In this document: one piece after another, positions 1-5,347 of the stretch
How positions within the stretch are numbered: position 1 is the first letter of the stretch
Layout: every line of letters starts with the position of its first letter
Source: an uncultured Acidimicrobium sp.
GTDB taxonomy: Bacteria > Actinomycetota > Acidimicrobiia > Acidimicrobiales > Ilumatobacteraceae
Direction of reading: 5' to 3'
NCBI GenBank assembly: GCA_903895515.1
Contig: CAITUB010000010.1
Coordinates: 1 to 10,095, forward strand
DNA: 10,095 nt
The notes under the pieces: generated by a model
Seen by the model: the letters and a program-made list of their open reading frames with translations, nothing else
What the model was told of the DNA's origin: nothing
The model's database searches: none
Position numbers and translations under genes: made by a program

Positions 1-38
1 GTCCTCGCACACATGTGCCACATGAACCCAACTGCAAC

Positions 39-43
39 AGGAA
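39..43 (+). promoter_or_regulatory. Ribosome binding site that favours the start at 49
   Basis: AGGAA lies five bases before the ATG at 49. The in-frame ATGs at 13 and 22 have no comparable purine-rich motif in the few bases available before them, so this site decides the start choice for the coiled-coil protein. Confidence 0.5.
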
Positions 44-48
44 TCCTC

Positions 49-429
49 ATGGACAACGAATTTATCGATCAGGTTGACGAAGACCTCAATAACAGTTCTA
101 CAGCGCCAGCCACAAAAGGCGATATTCATAACCTTGCACTTCGGGTAGAGCTGCGAATTATGAAATCTGAATCCGCACTTATCGAGCGGATCTCCGCAGT
201 GAGAGATCAGTTGGATAGTCGGATAACCGAAACAAGCGAACGACTTGGCAACCGCATAACCGAAACAAGCGAACGACTCTCCACAACTAACGAGCGAATT
301 ACATCACTTGAGTCCTCGCTAAAGGACTACATGTATGCCACTGGATGGAAATTCTTTGGAGCAACGATAGGAGCAATGGGAGTTATGTTTACCGTGTTTG
401 GAATGTTCACCAATTCAACAATGAAGTAA
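49..429 (+). CDS. Small coiled-coil protein with C-terminal membrane anchor
   Basis: Predicted 126-residue protein of unknown function. The N-terminal ~25 residues are acidic and polar. Residues ~26-95 are a charged amphipathic helix, very likely a coiled coil, with two near-identical 11-residue units at 58-68 and 69-79 (core RITETSERL). Residues ~99-120 form one hydrophobic membrane segment rich in Gly, Phe and Met, followed by a short polar tail. The layout resembles small DUF1640/CCDC90-like proteins with a helical stalk and C-terminal anchor, but I recognise no specific family. Upstream in-frame ATGs exist at 13 and 22; I chose 49 because AGGAA at 39-43 sits five bases before it. The stop directly abuts the stop of the convergent thioredoxin gene. 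Gene reality is well supported; function is not known. Confidence 0.72.
   Translation: MDNEFIDQVDEDLNNSSTAPATKGDIHNLALRVELRIMKSESALIERISAVRDQLDSRITETSERLGNRITETSERLSTTNERITSLESSLKDYMYATGWKFFGATIGAMGVMFTVFGMFTNSTMK
223..278 (+). repeat. Intragenic direct repeat, 23 bp identical, 33-bp period
   Basis: The 23 bases at 223-245 recur without change at 256-278. The 33-bp offset keeps the reading frame and equals 11 codons, so the DNA repeat encodes two successive 11-residue (hendecad) coiled-coil units (ITETSERL core). Identity also at synonymous positions suggests recent duplication within the gene rather than convergent protein selection alone. Confidence 0.85.
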
Positions 430-807
430 TTACTCGTTCGTATTCGCAGCTTCTGATTCTGCAATCTGCTTACGAACGTCATCCATGTCAACTTTGCGAA
501 TTGCTTCAATCAATTGGTCAAGCGAAGCAGCAGGCATTGCACCAGGCTGACTGAACAGCATCACACCATCGCGAAACGCCATGATCGTAGGAATCGACTG
601 GATACCCATTCCGCCTGCAAGTTCCTGATTGTTTTCCGTATCAACTTTTGCAAAACGAATGTCGGCGTTTGCTTCTGCAGCTTTTTCAAAGATTGGTCCA
701 AACATCTTGCACGGACCGCACCACTCTGCCCAGAAGTCCACCAACGTGATTCCGTCGGCCATGACAGTTTCTTCAAACGTTTCGACTGTGAGATTAATTG
801 TTGACAT
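430..807 (-). CDS. trxA: Thioredoxin
   Basis: A 125-residue thioredoxin, a cytosolic dithiol-disulfide oxidoreductase that reduces protein disulfides and is itself normally recharged by NADPH-thioredoxin reductase. The active site WCGPC is at residues 29-33 (Cys30 and Cys33) within the classic VDFWAEWCGPC context. Asp24 matches the buried aspartate and Pro73 (SIPT) is the cis-proline that shapes substrate binding. No signal peptide is visible. The protein runs about 15-20 residues beyond the usual ~108, ending in a charged helix-like tail. The start ATG is preceded by AGGAG (813-817) at five bases. It is the last gene of a minus-strand run after the haem-binding membrane protein (52 bp gap) and may also have its own promoter in that gap. 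The family call is secure; the physiological partner is not. Confidence 0.96.
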   Translation of the reverse strand: MSTINLTVETFEETVMADGITLVDFWAEWCGPCKMFGPIFEKAAEANADIRFAKVDTENNQELAGGMGIQSIPTIMAFRDGVMLFSQPGAMPAASLDQLIEAIRKVDMDDVRKQIAESEAANTNE

Positions 808-812
808 GGTGG

Positions 813-817
813 CTCCT
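813..817 (-). promoter_or_regulatory. Ribosome binding site of thioredoxin
   Basis: On the minus strand this reads AGGAG, five bases before the thioredoxin ATG. It is one of the few strong Shine-Dalgarno motifs in the window, in contrast with the apparently leaderless starts of other genes. Confidence 0.65.
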
Positions 818-823
818 GACGTG

Positions 824-850
824 ATTATTGAACCTCTAATTTACAGTCAA
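824..850 (-). promoter_or_regulatory. Candidate internal promoter for thioredoxin
   Basis: On the minus strand TTGACT (845-850, five of six matches to TTGACA) is followed after 15 bp by AATAAT (824-829, five of six matches to TATAAT). The spacer is shorter than the ideal 17 bp, so this is only a candidate. It lies in the 52-bp gap between the haem-binding gene and thioredoxin and would allow thioredoxin to be expressed apart from the upstream genes. Confidence 0.35.
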
Positions 851-859
851 AACCAATTG

Positions 860-1525
860 TTAATCGCCTTCACTAAACCCTGGCGTTGCCTTTAGGCCAG
901 CGATCAATTCAGCTATCTCCGCTTGAGTCAGCTTCGCCTCAGGGTGACGTCCAAACGTGGTGTAAAAACTTGGCGGCATTGAACCATCTTGAATTACTTC
1001 TATCGTGTCTTCTCCGCGTTCTCCTGAGTTCCATTCCTGATAGTTCACCTTGCTGCGACCTTCGTCAACATGGCTCTGAACCATCCATGAAATTGGCGCA
1101 ACTGATGCGTACGACGGATACTCAACTTCATTCGAATGGCATCCAAAACATGCGCGCACCATAAGTTCGCGAGTGCGTGGTGACGACCATGCTGGTTCAC
1201 CGTTAATTGGTGGGTTCGTATGATTCTTTCCGTACGGAATTGCCTGAATAACAATGAGCGTTCCAACTGTGGCAGCAAAGAACACCAGCAACAAACGAGT
1301 ATTTGTCGTTGATTTATCTTTGTTTTTGTATACATACAACAGCGTTGGACCTGCAATAAAGGTTGTGAGCACGATGTAGCCAATTGGTGGCATTCCAATG
1401 AGAATGCTGACAATTAAGAACACCAATGCAAATGCAATGACAACACTTGAGGCAATTTTGTATTTCTTTATTTCACGCAACAGCCACGATAAGAATTTGA
1501 TTGCCATGTCCATAAGGTTTTTCAC
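860..1525 (-). CDS. Membrane-anchored haem-binding (Haem_bd-like, CXXCH) protein
   Basis: A 221-residue membrane protein with a C-terminal c-type haem domain. CFGCH at residues 126-130 is the haem attachment motif, with His130 as the proximal ligand. The downstream pattern (RTRELMVRACFGCHSNE, then a VAPISWMVQ stretch, then SMPPSFY with Met183) matches the Haem_bd family, in which the SMPP methionine could be the second axial ligand. Three hydrophobic segments precede it (~24-44, 47-67, 79-96). With a cytoplasmic basic N terminus this odd number puts the haem domain outside the cell, where cytochrome c maturation occurs. Family members usually have only one anchor, so the extra two segments are unusual. 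The GTG start overlaps the stop of the upstream DUF664 gene by four bases and has AAGGGAG seven bases before it. The substrate or redox partner is unknown. Confidence 0.85.
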   Translation of the reverse strand: MKNLMDMAIKFLSWLLREIKKYKIASSVVIAFALVFLIVSILIGMPPIGYIVLTTFIAGPTLLYVYKNKDKSTTNTRLLLVFFAATVGTLIVIQAIPYGKNHTNPPINGEPAWSSPRTRELMVRACFGCHSNEVEYPSYASVAPISWMVQSHVDEGRSKVNYQEWNSGERGEDTIEVIQDGSMPPSFYTTFGRHPEAKLTQAEIAELIAGLKATPGFSEGD

Positions 1526-2025
1526 AATAAATCTCCCTTTTTGCCATCGAGTCGTTCGCGCAGGAAATCGGCATGCCCGCAGTGTCGGGCATATTCTTCA
1601 ATCATGTGGATGAGTATCCACCGTAGCGATACTGGCGCCCCTGTCTTGGTGCGGGTGGCTAAAGACACATCTTCAGGGACCTTCCCCTCAATGGCACTGC
1701 GGGATTCAGCAATCGCATGCTGCAGCACTTCAATTCCTTCACTCAAAGTTGCAGCCTCTGGAAATTCAAAATCGCCGTCTGCTGTTCCTATTGCGACTCC
1801 ATCAGCAGCAAAAAAATCTGGAAGTTCGGATTCATTTAGCAGTATTCGTCTAAACCAGTGTCGCTCTACTTCGGCCATGTGTCGCAACAACCCAAGAATC
1901 GAAAGATTCGATGGCTCCACCGCATGGCTGCGAGACTGTTCATCGGACAGTCCGGTTGCCTTGGCGACGAGCACTGCCCGGTACTGATCGAGGAACTCAT
2001 TCAGCATGTTCAATTCAGCATTCAT
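1522..2025 (-). CDS. DUF664 / DinB-superfamily protein
   Basis: A 167-residue soluble protein of the DinB/YfiT four-helix-bundle superfamily, closest in pattern to the actinobacterial DUF664 group. Diagnostic segments are LLRHMAEVERHW near residues 46-57 and HMIEEYARHCGHADFLRERLDG near residues 140-161. Conserved histidines (His49, and His140, His148 or His151) fit the metal site of the fold; which ones bind cannot be settled by eye. Some members of the superfamily are thiol-dependent transferases using mycothiol or bacillithiol, but the substrate here cannot be inferred. It is first in a minus-strand run, overlapping the haem-binding gene by the four bases GTGA, and is divergent from an MFS exporter. 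ATG at 2025 was chosen; an in-frame ATG six codons later is possible. Confidence 0.85.
   Translation of the reverse strand: MNAELNMLNEFLDQYRAVLVAKATGLSDEQSRSHAVEPSNLSILGLLRHMAEVERHWFRRILLNESELPDFFAADGVAIGTADGDFEFPEAATLSEGIEVLQHAIAESRSAIEGKVPEDVSLATRTKTGAPVSLRWILIHMIEEYARHCGHADFLRERLDGKKGDLL
1533..1539 (-). promoter_or_regulatory. Ribosome binding site supporting the GTG start at 1525
   Basis: On the minus strand this reads AAGGGAG and lies seven bases before GTG. Together with the GTGA stop/start overlap it supports the GTG over the in-frame ATG at 1513, which has no such motif. Confidence 0.55.
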
Positions 2026-2042
2026 CTACTTGTGAATGTTAG

Positions 2043-2059
2043 CAACAGTTCAATTGTTG
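2043..2059. promoter_or_regulatory. Short inverted repeat in divergent intergenic region
   Basis: CAACA and TGTTG flank a seven-base centre. The site lies between the divergent DUF664 and MFS genes, where a shared operator would be expected. The arms are short and AT-rich, so chance is a real alternative. Confidence 0.25.
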
Positions 2060-2096
2060 TTCACCTAAACATGAACTCACATCAAGGTTGAAATGT

Positions 2097-2102
2097 AACA
2101 AT
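2097..2102 (+). promoter_or_regulatory. Candidate -10 element, leaderless start of MFS gene
   Basis: AACAAT ends six bases before the in-frame GTG at 2109, the spacing expected if transcription begins at the start codon. No clear -35 element is visible. The same NACAAT-N6-start arrangement precedes the heliorhodopsin and response-regulator genes. Confidence 0.4.
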
Positions 2103-2108
2103 TTCATT

Positions 2109-3404
2109 GTGATTCGTTTTCGACGAACCTCCTCGGCGGTTCATGTGCGACGCCGTGACCTTTTTGCTTACTCTGACTTTCGACTTGCCATCGGAGGTCA
2201 ACTCCTTTCGCAAGCATCCGATGCGCTGACGTCTTTTACTCTCGCGGAAATCTTAGTTTTTTCATTCAACTCAAGTCCGTCGTTAATTGCTATGGCCTCA
2301 ACTTTGTTAATGAGCGCAATTCCCCTCGTAGTAGTCGGCCCAATCGCGGGACACCTTGCTGACAGGTTTAACCGCAAGTCAATACTGGTGAATGGTCACC
2401 TTGCTCGTGCAGTCATTGCTGGAAGCGCTGCAATTTCAGTGCTTCCACGATTTCATGCTTTCGGTTATGTCGCCTTTGCATTACTACTTGGATTAACCCG
2501 TATTTTGTATACAGCGCGCGCAACAGCCTTCCCTCAGCTTGTTCGAAAACACGAACTTGTAGCAGCAGACTCAATGTCGTTGATCGTCGCAGTTTTCGCT
2601 GGCTCTATAGGTGCCGGTATCGGCATGTCAACAGCGCACCACTATCCAGTATTTGCACTTCTTATTGCAGCTGGCGGACAACTTATGGCTTCTCGTCTGT
2701 TCAGCTTTATGTCAACGGACCTCGGAAAAGGCACATCCAAAAACTCACGAGGACACTTACTTTCTGCAATCAAACAATTAAAGAAACAAAAGACGAAGTT
2801 TGCAATTTACGCAACAGCAAGTCATCGCTTGATCTTGGGAATATGCATTGCCAGTATTTCGCTTCTTGTCGACGCTTCATACGGACTTCATACAACTGGT
2901 TATGTAGCGGTTCTTGGTTTTTCTGCTACTGGTGCGTTCATCGGATCTGTTACTGCAGAATGGATGTCAGAACATTTCCCCCGTCGTTCAATTACTGTTA
3001 TTGCCTTTGGCGGATCTGCAATAGTGATCTGTGTTGCAAGTTTTGCGACAACACCTCGAGTGGGACTCTTTGCAGTTTCAATTGCTTCATTCCTATTTCA
3101 GAATTTGCGCGTTCGGTCTGATGCAACAGTTCAATCCAATGTGTCGCAATCCAACATGGGCCATGTTTTCGCTGCATACGACATGTTGTACAACCTGGCT
3201 TTCATCGCAGGCGGAATCCTTGGAATCGCCCTCAGCGGATCGTTGAGCTATTCAGCAGTGCTTGGCTGTGCAGTTGCGGGCTTTGCGGCAATGTCCTTGG
3301 TATTCGCGGTCATTAACGACGGTAAAAGTGAACTTGAATCGGCAAACAAAATTCATCCTTCAGCCTGGCCAATAGTCGTCCAGGTCGCTGCAATCGCCCA
3401 ATAG
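2109..3404 (+). CDS. MFS-family exporter
   Basis: A 431-residue integral membrane protein of the major facilitator superfamily, resembling the MFS_3/EntS-like drug or siderophore exporters that begin with a D-F-R-L ...GQLLSQ helix (residues ~23-35). The loop 2-3 signature GPIAGHLADRFNRK is at ~77-90. A second-half counterpart AEWMSEHFPRRS follows the central loop. Around ten to twelve hydrophobic segments are evident, separated by a basic cytoplasmic loop near residues 215-235 (KQLKKQK). Start choice is uncertain: an upstream TTG at 2088, GTG at 2109 and GTG at 2145 are all in frame. I chose 2109 because a -10-like hexamer sits six bases before it; 2145 would also leave a complete transporter. 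The substrate cannot be told. A PIG-L deacetylase follows after 49 bp on the same strand. Confidence 0.85.
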   Translation: MIRFRRTSSAVHVRRRDLFAYSDFRLAIGGQLLSQASDALTSFTLAEILVFSFNSSPSLIAMASTLLMSAIPLVVVGPIAGHLADRFNRKSILVNGHLARAVIAGSAAISVLPRFHAFGYVAFALLLGLTRILYTARATAFPQLVRKHELVAADSMSLIVAVFAGSIGAGIGMSTAHHYPVFALLIAAGGQLMASRLFSFMSTDLGKGTSKNSRGHLLSAIKQLKKQKTKFAIYATASHRLILGICIASISLLVDASYGLHTTGYVAVLGFSATGAFIGSVTAEWMSEHFPRRSITVIAFGGSAIVICVASFATTPRVGLFAVSIASFLFQNLRVRSDATVQSNVSQSNMGHVFAAYDMLYNLAFIAGGILGIALSGSLSYSAVLGCAVAGFAAMSLVFAVINDGKSELESANKIHPSAWPIVVQVAAIAQ

Positions 3405-3431
3405 TTCACGCTTCAACTTCGTAAACCCGCA

Positions 3432-3450
3432 CTTCACATCTACAGTGAAG
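3432..3450. promoter_or_regulatory. Inverted repeat over the PIG-L gene start
   Basis: CTTCAC (3432-3437) and GTGAAG (3445-3450) are exact reverse complements separated by seven bases. The repeat overlaps the candidate -10 hexamer and ends four bases before the ATG at 3454, a position suited to an operator or a start-masking hairpin. Six-base arms alone are weak evidence. Confidence 0.3.
3441..3446 (+). promoter_or_regulatory. Candidate -10 element of the PIG-L gene
   Basis: TACAGT (TANNNT type) lies seven bases before the ATG at 3454, consistent with a leaderless transcript. It favours that ATG over the GTG at 3445, which would lie inside the hexamer. Confidence 0.4.
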
Positions 3451-3453
3451 GTC

Positions 3454-4152
3454 ATGAAGATTCTTGTCATTACCGCTCACCCAGACGACGTCGACTTTGG
3501 TGCAGGCGGAACAGTAGCCACCTGGGTTTCTGATGGCCATGAAGTGGTGTATTGCATTGCAACCGATGGACAAGCTGGCGGGTCAGATAACACCATCACA
3601 CGCGATGAAATGGCTCTTATTCGTCGACAAGAACAAACTGCTGCTGCCAACATTCTTGGTGTTACTGAATTGCATTGGCTTGGATTTCCAGATGGCGCTT
3701 TGGTCCCTGACTTGAACTTACGTCGTGAAATCAGCGCAGTCATTCGGATCGTTAGACCAGACCGCGTGCTCACACAGTCTTCAGAGCGACGCTACGACCG
3801 CATCTACGCATCGCACCCCGATCATCTAGCGACCGGCGAAGCAGCACTGTGTGCCGTGTACCCAGATGCGCGTAACGAGTTTGCGTTTCCGGAATTGCTC
3901 AGTGAACGCGGGCTTGCACCACACAGTGTTCCTGAAACATGGATTATGGCTGGACCAAACCCGAAGCATTTCATTGACACCACCGACATGCTCGACAAAA
4001 AAGTTGAAGCGTTGCTGTGTCATGCAAGTCAGCATCAAGAACCAGCAGAATTACCTGCGCGAATGCGCGGATGGGGCGAGCAAATTGCTCAGGCTGGTGG
4101 TTTGCCTGCAGGCAGAACAGCCGAAGCGTTTCTAGTAGTAGATACGAAGTAG
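3454..4152 (+). CDS. PIG-L / LmbE-family zinc deacetylase
   Basis: A 232-residue cytosolic hydrolase of the PIG-L/LmbE family, zinc-dependent N-deacetylases of amino-sugar conjugates; the family includes MshB and Mca of mycothiol metabolism and BshB. The signature AHPDDVDFGAGG is at residues 8-19, giving zinc ligands His9 and Asp12, with Asp11 as the probable general base. HPDH at residues 121-124 supplies the third ligand (His124). The length suits the generic or BshB-like group and is shorter than typical MshB or Mca (about 290-300), so I do not name it. An in-frame GTG three codons upstream is an alternative start; ATG was preferred on -10 spacing. It could share a transcript with the MFS gene 49 bp upstream. 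Its end is seven bases from the convergent small membrane-protein gene. The substrate is unknown. Confidence 0.9.
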   Translation: MKILVITAHPDDVDFGAGGTVATWVSDGHEVVYCIATDGQAGGSDNTITRDEMALIRRQEQTAAANILGVTELHWLGFPDGALVPDLNLRREISAVIRIVRPDRVLTQSSERRYDRIYASHPDHLATGEAALCAVYPDARNEFAFPELLSERGLAPHSVPETWIMAGPNPKHFIDTTDMLDKKVEALLCHASQHQEPAELPARMRGWGEQIAQAGGLPAGRTAEAFLVVDTK

Positions 4153-4171
4153 TTCTTCGCTACGGAAGAAC
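4152..4171. terminator. Possible bidirectional terminator hairpin
   Basis: GTTCTTC (4152-4158) and GAAGAAC (4165-4171) form a perfect 7-bp stem with a 6-base loop, placed across the two convergent stop codons of the PIG-L and small membrane-protein genes. Position and symmetry suit a bidirectional terminator. The stem has only three GC pairs and no clear T-run follows on either strand, so intrinsic termination would be weak. Confidence 0.35.
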
Positions 4172-4411
4172 AGTGGTTTCGGTTGGCACCGTGACAGCCG
4201 ACGGATCCAGCGTTGTATCCACTGGAACAGTTGTGTCGACAACGGTAGTTTCCGGAGCAATAGTTGCAGGCGGATCAGTTTTTGCCACATCAGGAATGGT
4301 GACATACGAGTAATTTTTGACCGGCTGTGGTTGACCAAGCCAAAATCCGAACGACACTAAGAAAACTAGAATTGAAAACAGCGTTGAGTTGCGTGGTCGA
4401 CGAATTTTCAT
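4160..4411 (-). CDS. Small membrane-anchored Thr/Pro/Val-rich protein
   Basis: An 83-residue protein with a basic N terminus (MKIRRPR), one hydrophobic segment at ~11-26 (signal anchor or uncleaved signal) and an extracytoplasmic tail dominated by Thr, Val, Pro and Asp, with repeats such as ETTVVDTTVPVDTT. Such tails are typical wall-spanning, unstructured linkers in actinobacteria. Its ATG overlaps the TGA of the upstream MscS-type channel by four bases and GGAG (minus strand, 4419-4422) lies seven bases before it, so it is translationally coupled to the channel and probably made with it. In-frame codons further upstream lie inside the channel gene and are unlikely starts. No family is recognised. 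An accessory of the channel is a guess from coupling only. Confidence 0.7.
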   Translation of the reverse strand: MKIRRPRNSTLFSILVFLVSFGFWLGQPQPVKNYSYVTIPDVAKTDPPATIAPETTVVDTTVPVDTTLDPSAVTVPTETTVLP

Positions 4412-5292
4412 GCGGTTACTCCACCACTCACCTTGATTGCTGCGTATGTGCTTCGAAGTTCTGCTGCAATCCTGCGACGAAGCTCTCGCTCCACTTTCCA
4501 CTGCTGTACAGGCAGTGACCTACCTGCAACGCGCACTTCAACATCGGCCTCACCCAAGCTGTCAACGCCTTGCACGCTTGGAACTTCAATCAGCATTTCA
4601 GCAAACTTCGGATCGCGAGCCATCTCCGCACATACGCGATCAATACGAACAATTTCCTTTTCAATATCGCTTTCGCGCGGCAACGGGACAGTCACCAATA
4701 CGCGTGACCAGTCACGCGACATATTCACGTTCTGACGCAATTGACCATTCGCGATGCTGATGAGATCACCGTCGAATGTGCGGATTTTGGTAACACGCAG
4801 CGTTACCTCTTCTACCCGACCTTCTGCCCATCCCACGATGCCAAAAGGTCCAAGTCGCACAATGTCACCGACACCGAACTGGCGCTCAGCGATGATGTAC
4901 AAACCAGCGATGATGTCTCCAACCATTTGTTGCGCACCGAAGCCCAATCCGGCGCCGGCAACCGAGCCAAGGAACACCAATGCCGACGACGGAAGGTTGA
5001 GCCTTAAAAATACCGACGTTGTAGCAACAGCTATGACAATGAAATTGATGCCCCACCGCAATGCACCAAGCACTGCTGCACGGTGCGCACCTGTAGACAA
5101 CGTGGACATATCAGAATTGTCAGGATTGCGACTCTTTACGCTCAAAATCTGCTGATCAGCAATGAACGCAACTAGTCGCATCACGACGTGCGCGCCTGAG
5201 ATGAACATGACTATTGCGACCAGGTCGACACGCAACCATTGCGAAACGGTGTCTTTGCCAGTGGCGGCAACTAATACGGCTATTGAATGCAT
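4408..5292 (-). CDS. MscS-type small-conductance mechanosensitive channel
   Basis: A 294-residue inner-membrane channel of the MscS family, which opens under membrane tension to release solutes during hypo-osmotic shock. Hydrophobic helices lie at ~22-45 and ~77-97. The pore helix at ~103-136 has the Gly/Ala packing pattern and the GLGFGAQQMVGDIIAG signature, leading into the beta domain (GVGDIVRLG, then GRVEEVTLRVTKIRTFDGDLISIANGQ-type sequence). A C-terminal alpha/beta domain closes the vestibule. The open frame extends upstream to 5388, but that would cover the divergent heliorhodopsin start, so I chose ATG 5292, which has TAGTCT seven bases before it; GTG 5298 is possible. It is coupled to a small anchored protein by ATGA. 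Confidence 0.92.
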   Translation of the reverse strand: MHSIAVLVAATGKDTVSQWLRVDLVAIVMFISGAHVVMRLVAFIADQQILSVKSRNPDNSDMSTLSTGAHRAAVLGALRWGINFIVIAVATTSVFLRLNLPSSALVFLGSVAGAGLGFGAQQMVGDIIAGLYIIAERQFGVGDIVRLGPFGIVGWAEGRVEEVTLRVTKIRTFDGDLISIANGQLRQNVNMSRDWSRVLVTVPLPRESDIEKEIVRIDRVCAEMARDPKFAEMLIEVPSVQGVDSLGEADVEVRVAGRSLPVQQWKVERELRRRIAAELRSTYAAIKVSGGVTA

Positions 5293-5299
5293 CGCCACA

Positions 5300-5305
5300 A
5301 GACTA
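5300..5305 (-). promoter_or_regulatory. Candidate -10 element of the MscS-type gene
   Basis: On the minus strand TAGTCT (TANNNT type) precedes the ATG at 5292 by seven bases with no Shine-Dalgarno motif, fitting a leaderless start. It shares a 55-bp intergenic space with the divergent heliorhodopsin promoter, so the two genes could be co-regulated. Confidence 0.33.
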
Positions 5306-5335
5306 CGAGAACCACAGCTAGTGACGGTGGCATGG

Positions 5336-5341
5336 CACAAT
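5336..5341 (+). promoter_or_regulatory. Candidate -10 element of heliorhodopsin, leaderless
   Basis: CACAAT lies exactly six bases before the heliorhodopsin ATG, and no Shine-Dalgarno motif is present in the intervening TGAAAA. This fits transcription starting at or next to the ATG. No convincing -35 hexamer is seen upstream. Confidence 0.4.
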
Positions 5342-5347
5342 TGAAAA

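Noticed and set aside
875..905. Possible hairpin at the end of the haem-binding gene acting as terminator
   Set aside because: The CTGGC/GCCAG arms are inside the last codons, the loop is long and no adequate T-run follows; thioredoxin follows on the same strand.
4412..4501. N-terminal extension of the small Thr/Pro-rich protein (start at 4501)
   Set aside because: It lies wholly within the MscS-type coding sequence in another frame; the ATGA overlap and GGAG spacing support the start at 4411.
4741..5155. Plus-strand open frames opposite the MscS-type gene
   Set aside because: They have no recognisable domain and no ribosome binding site and lie entirely opposite a well-supported channel gene.
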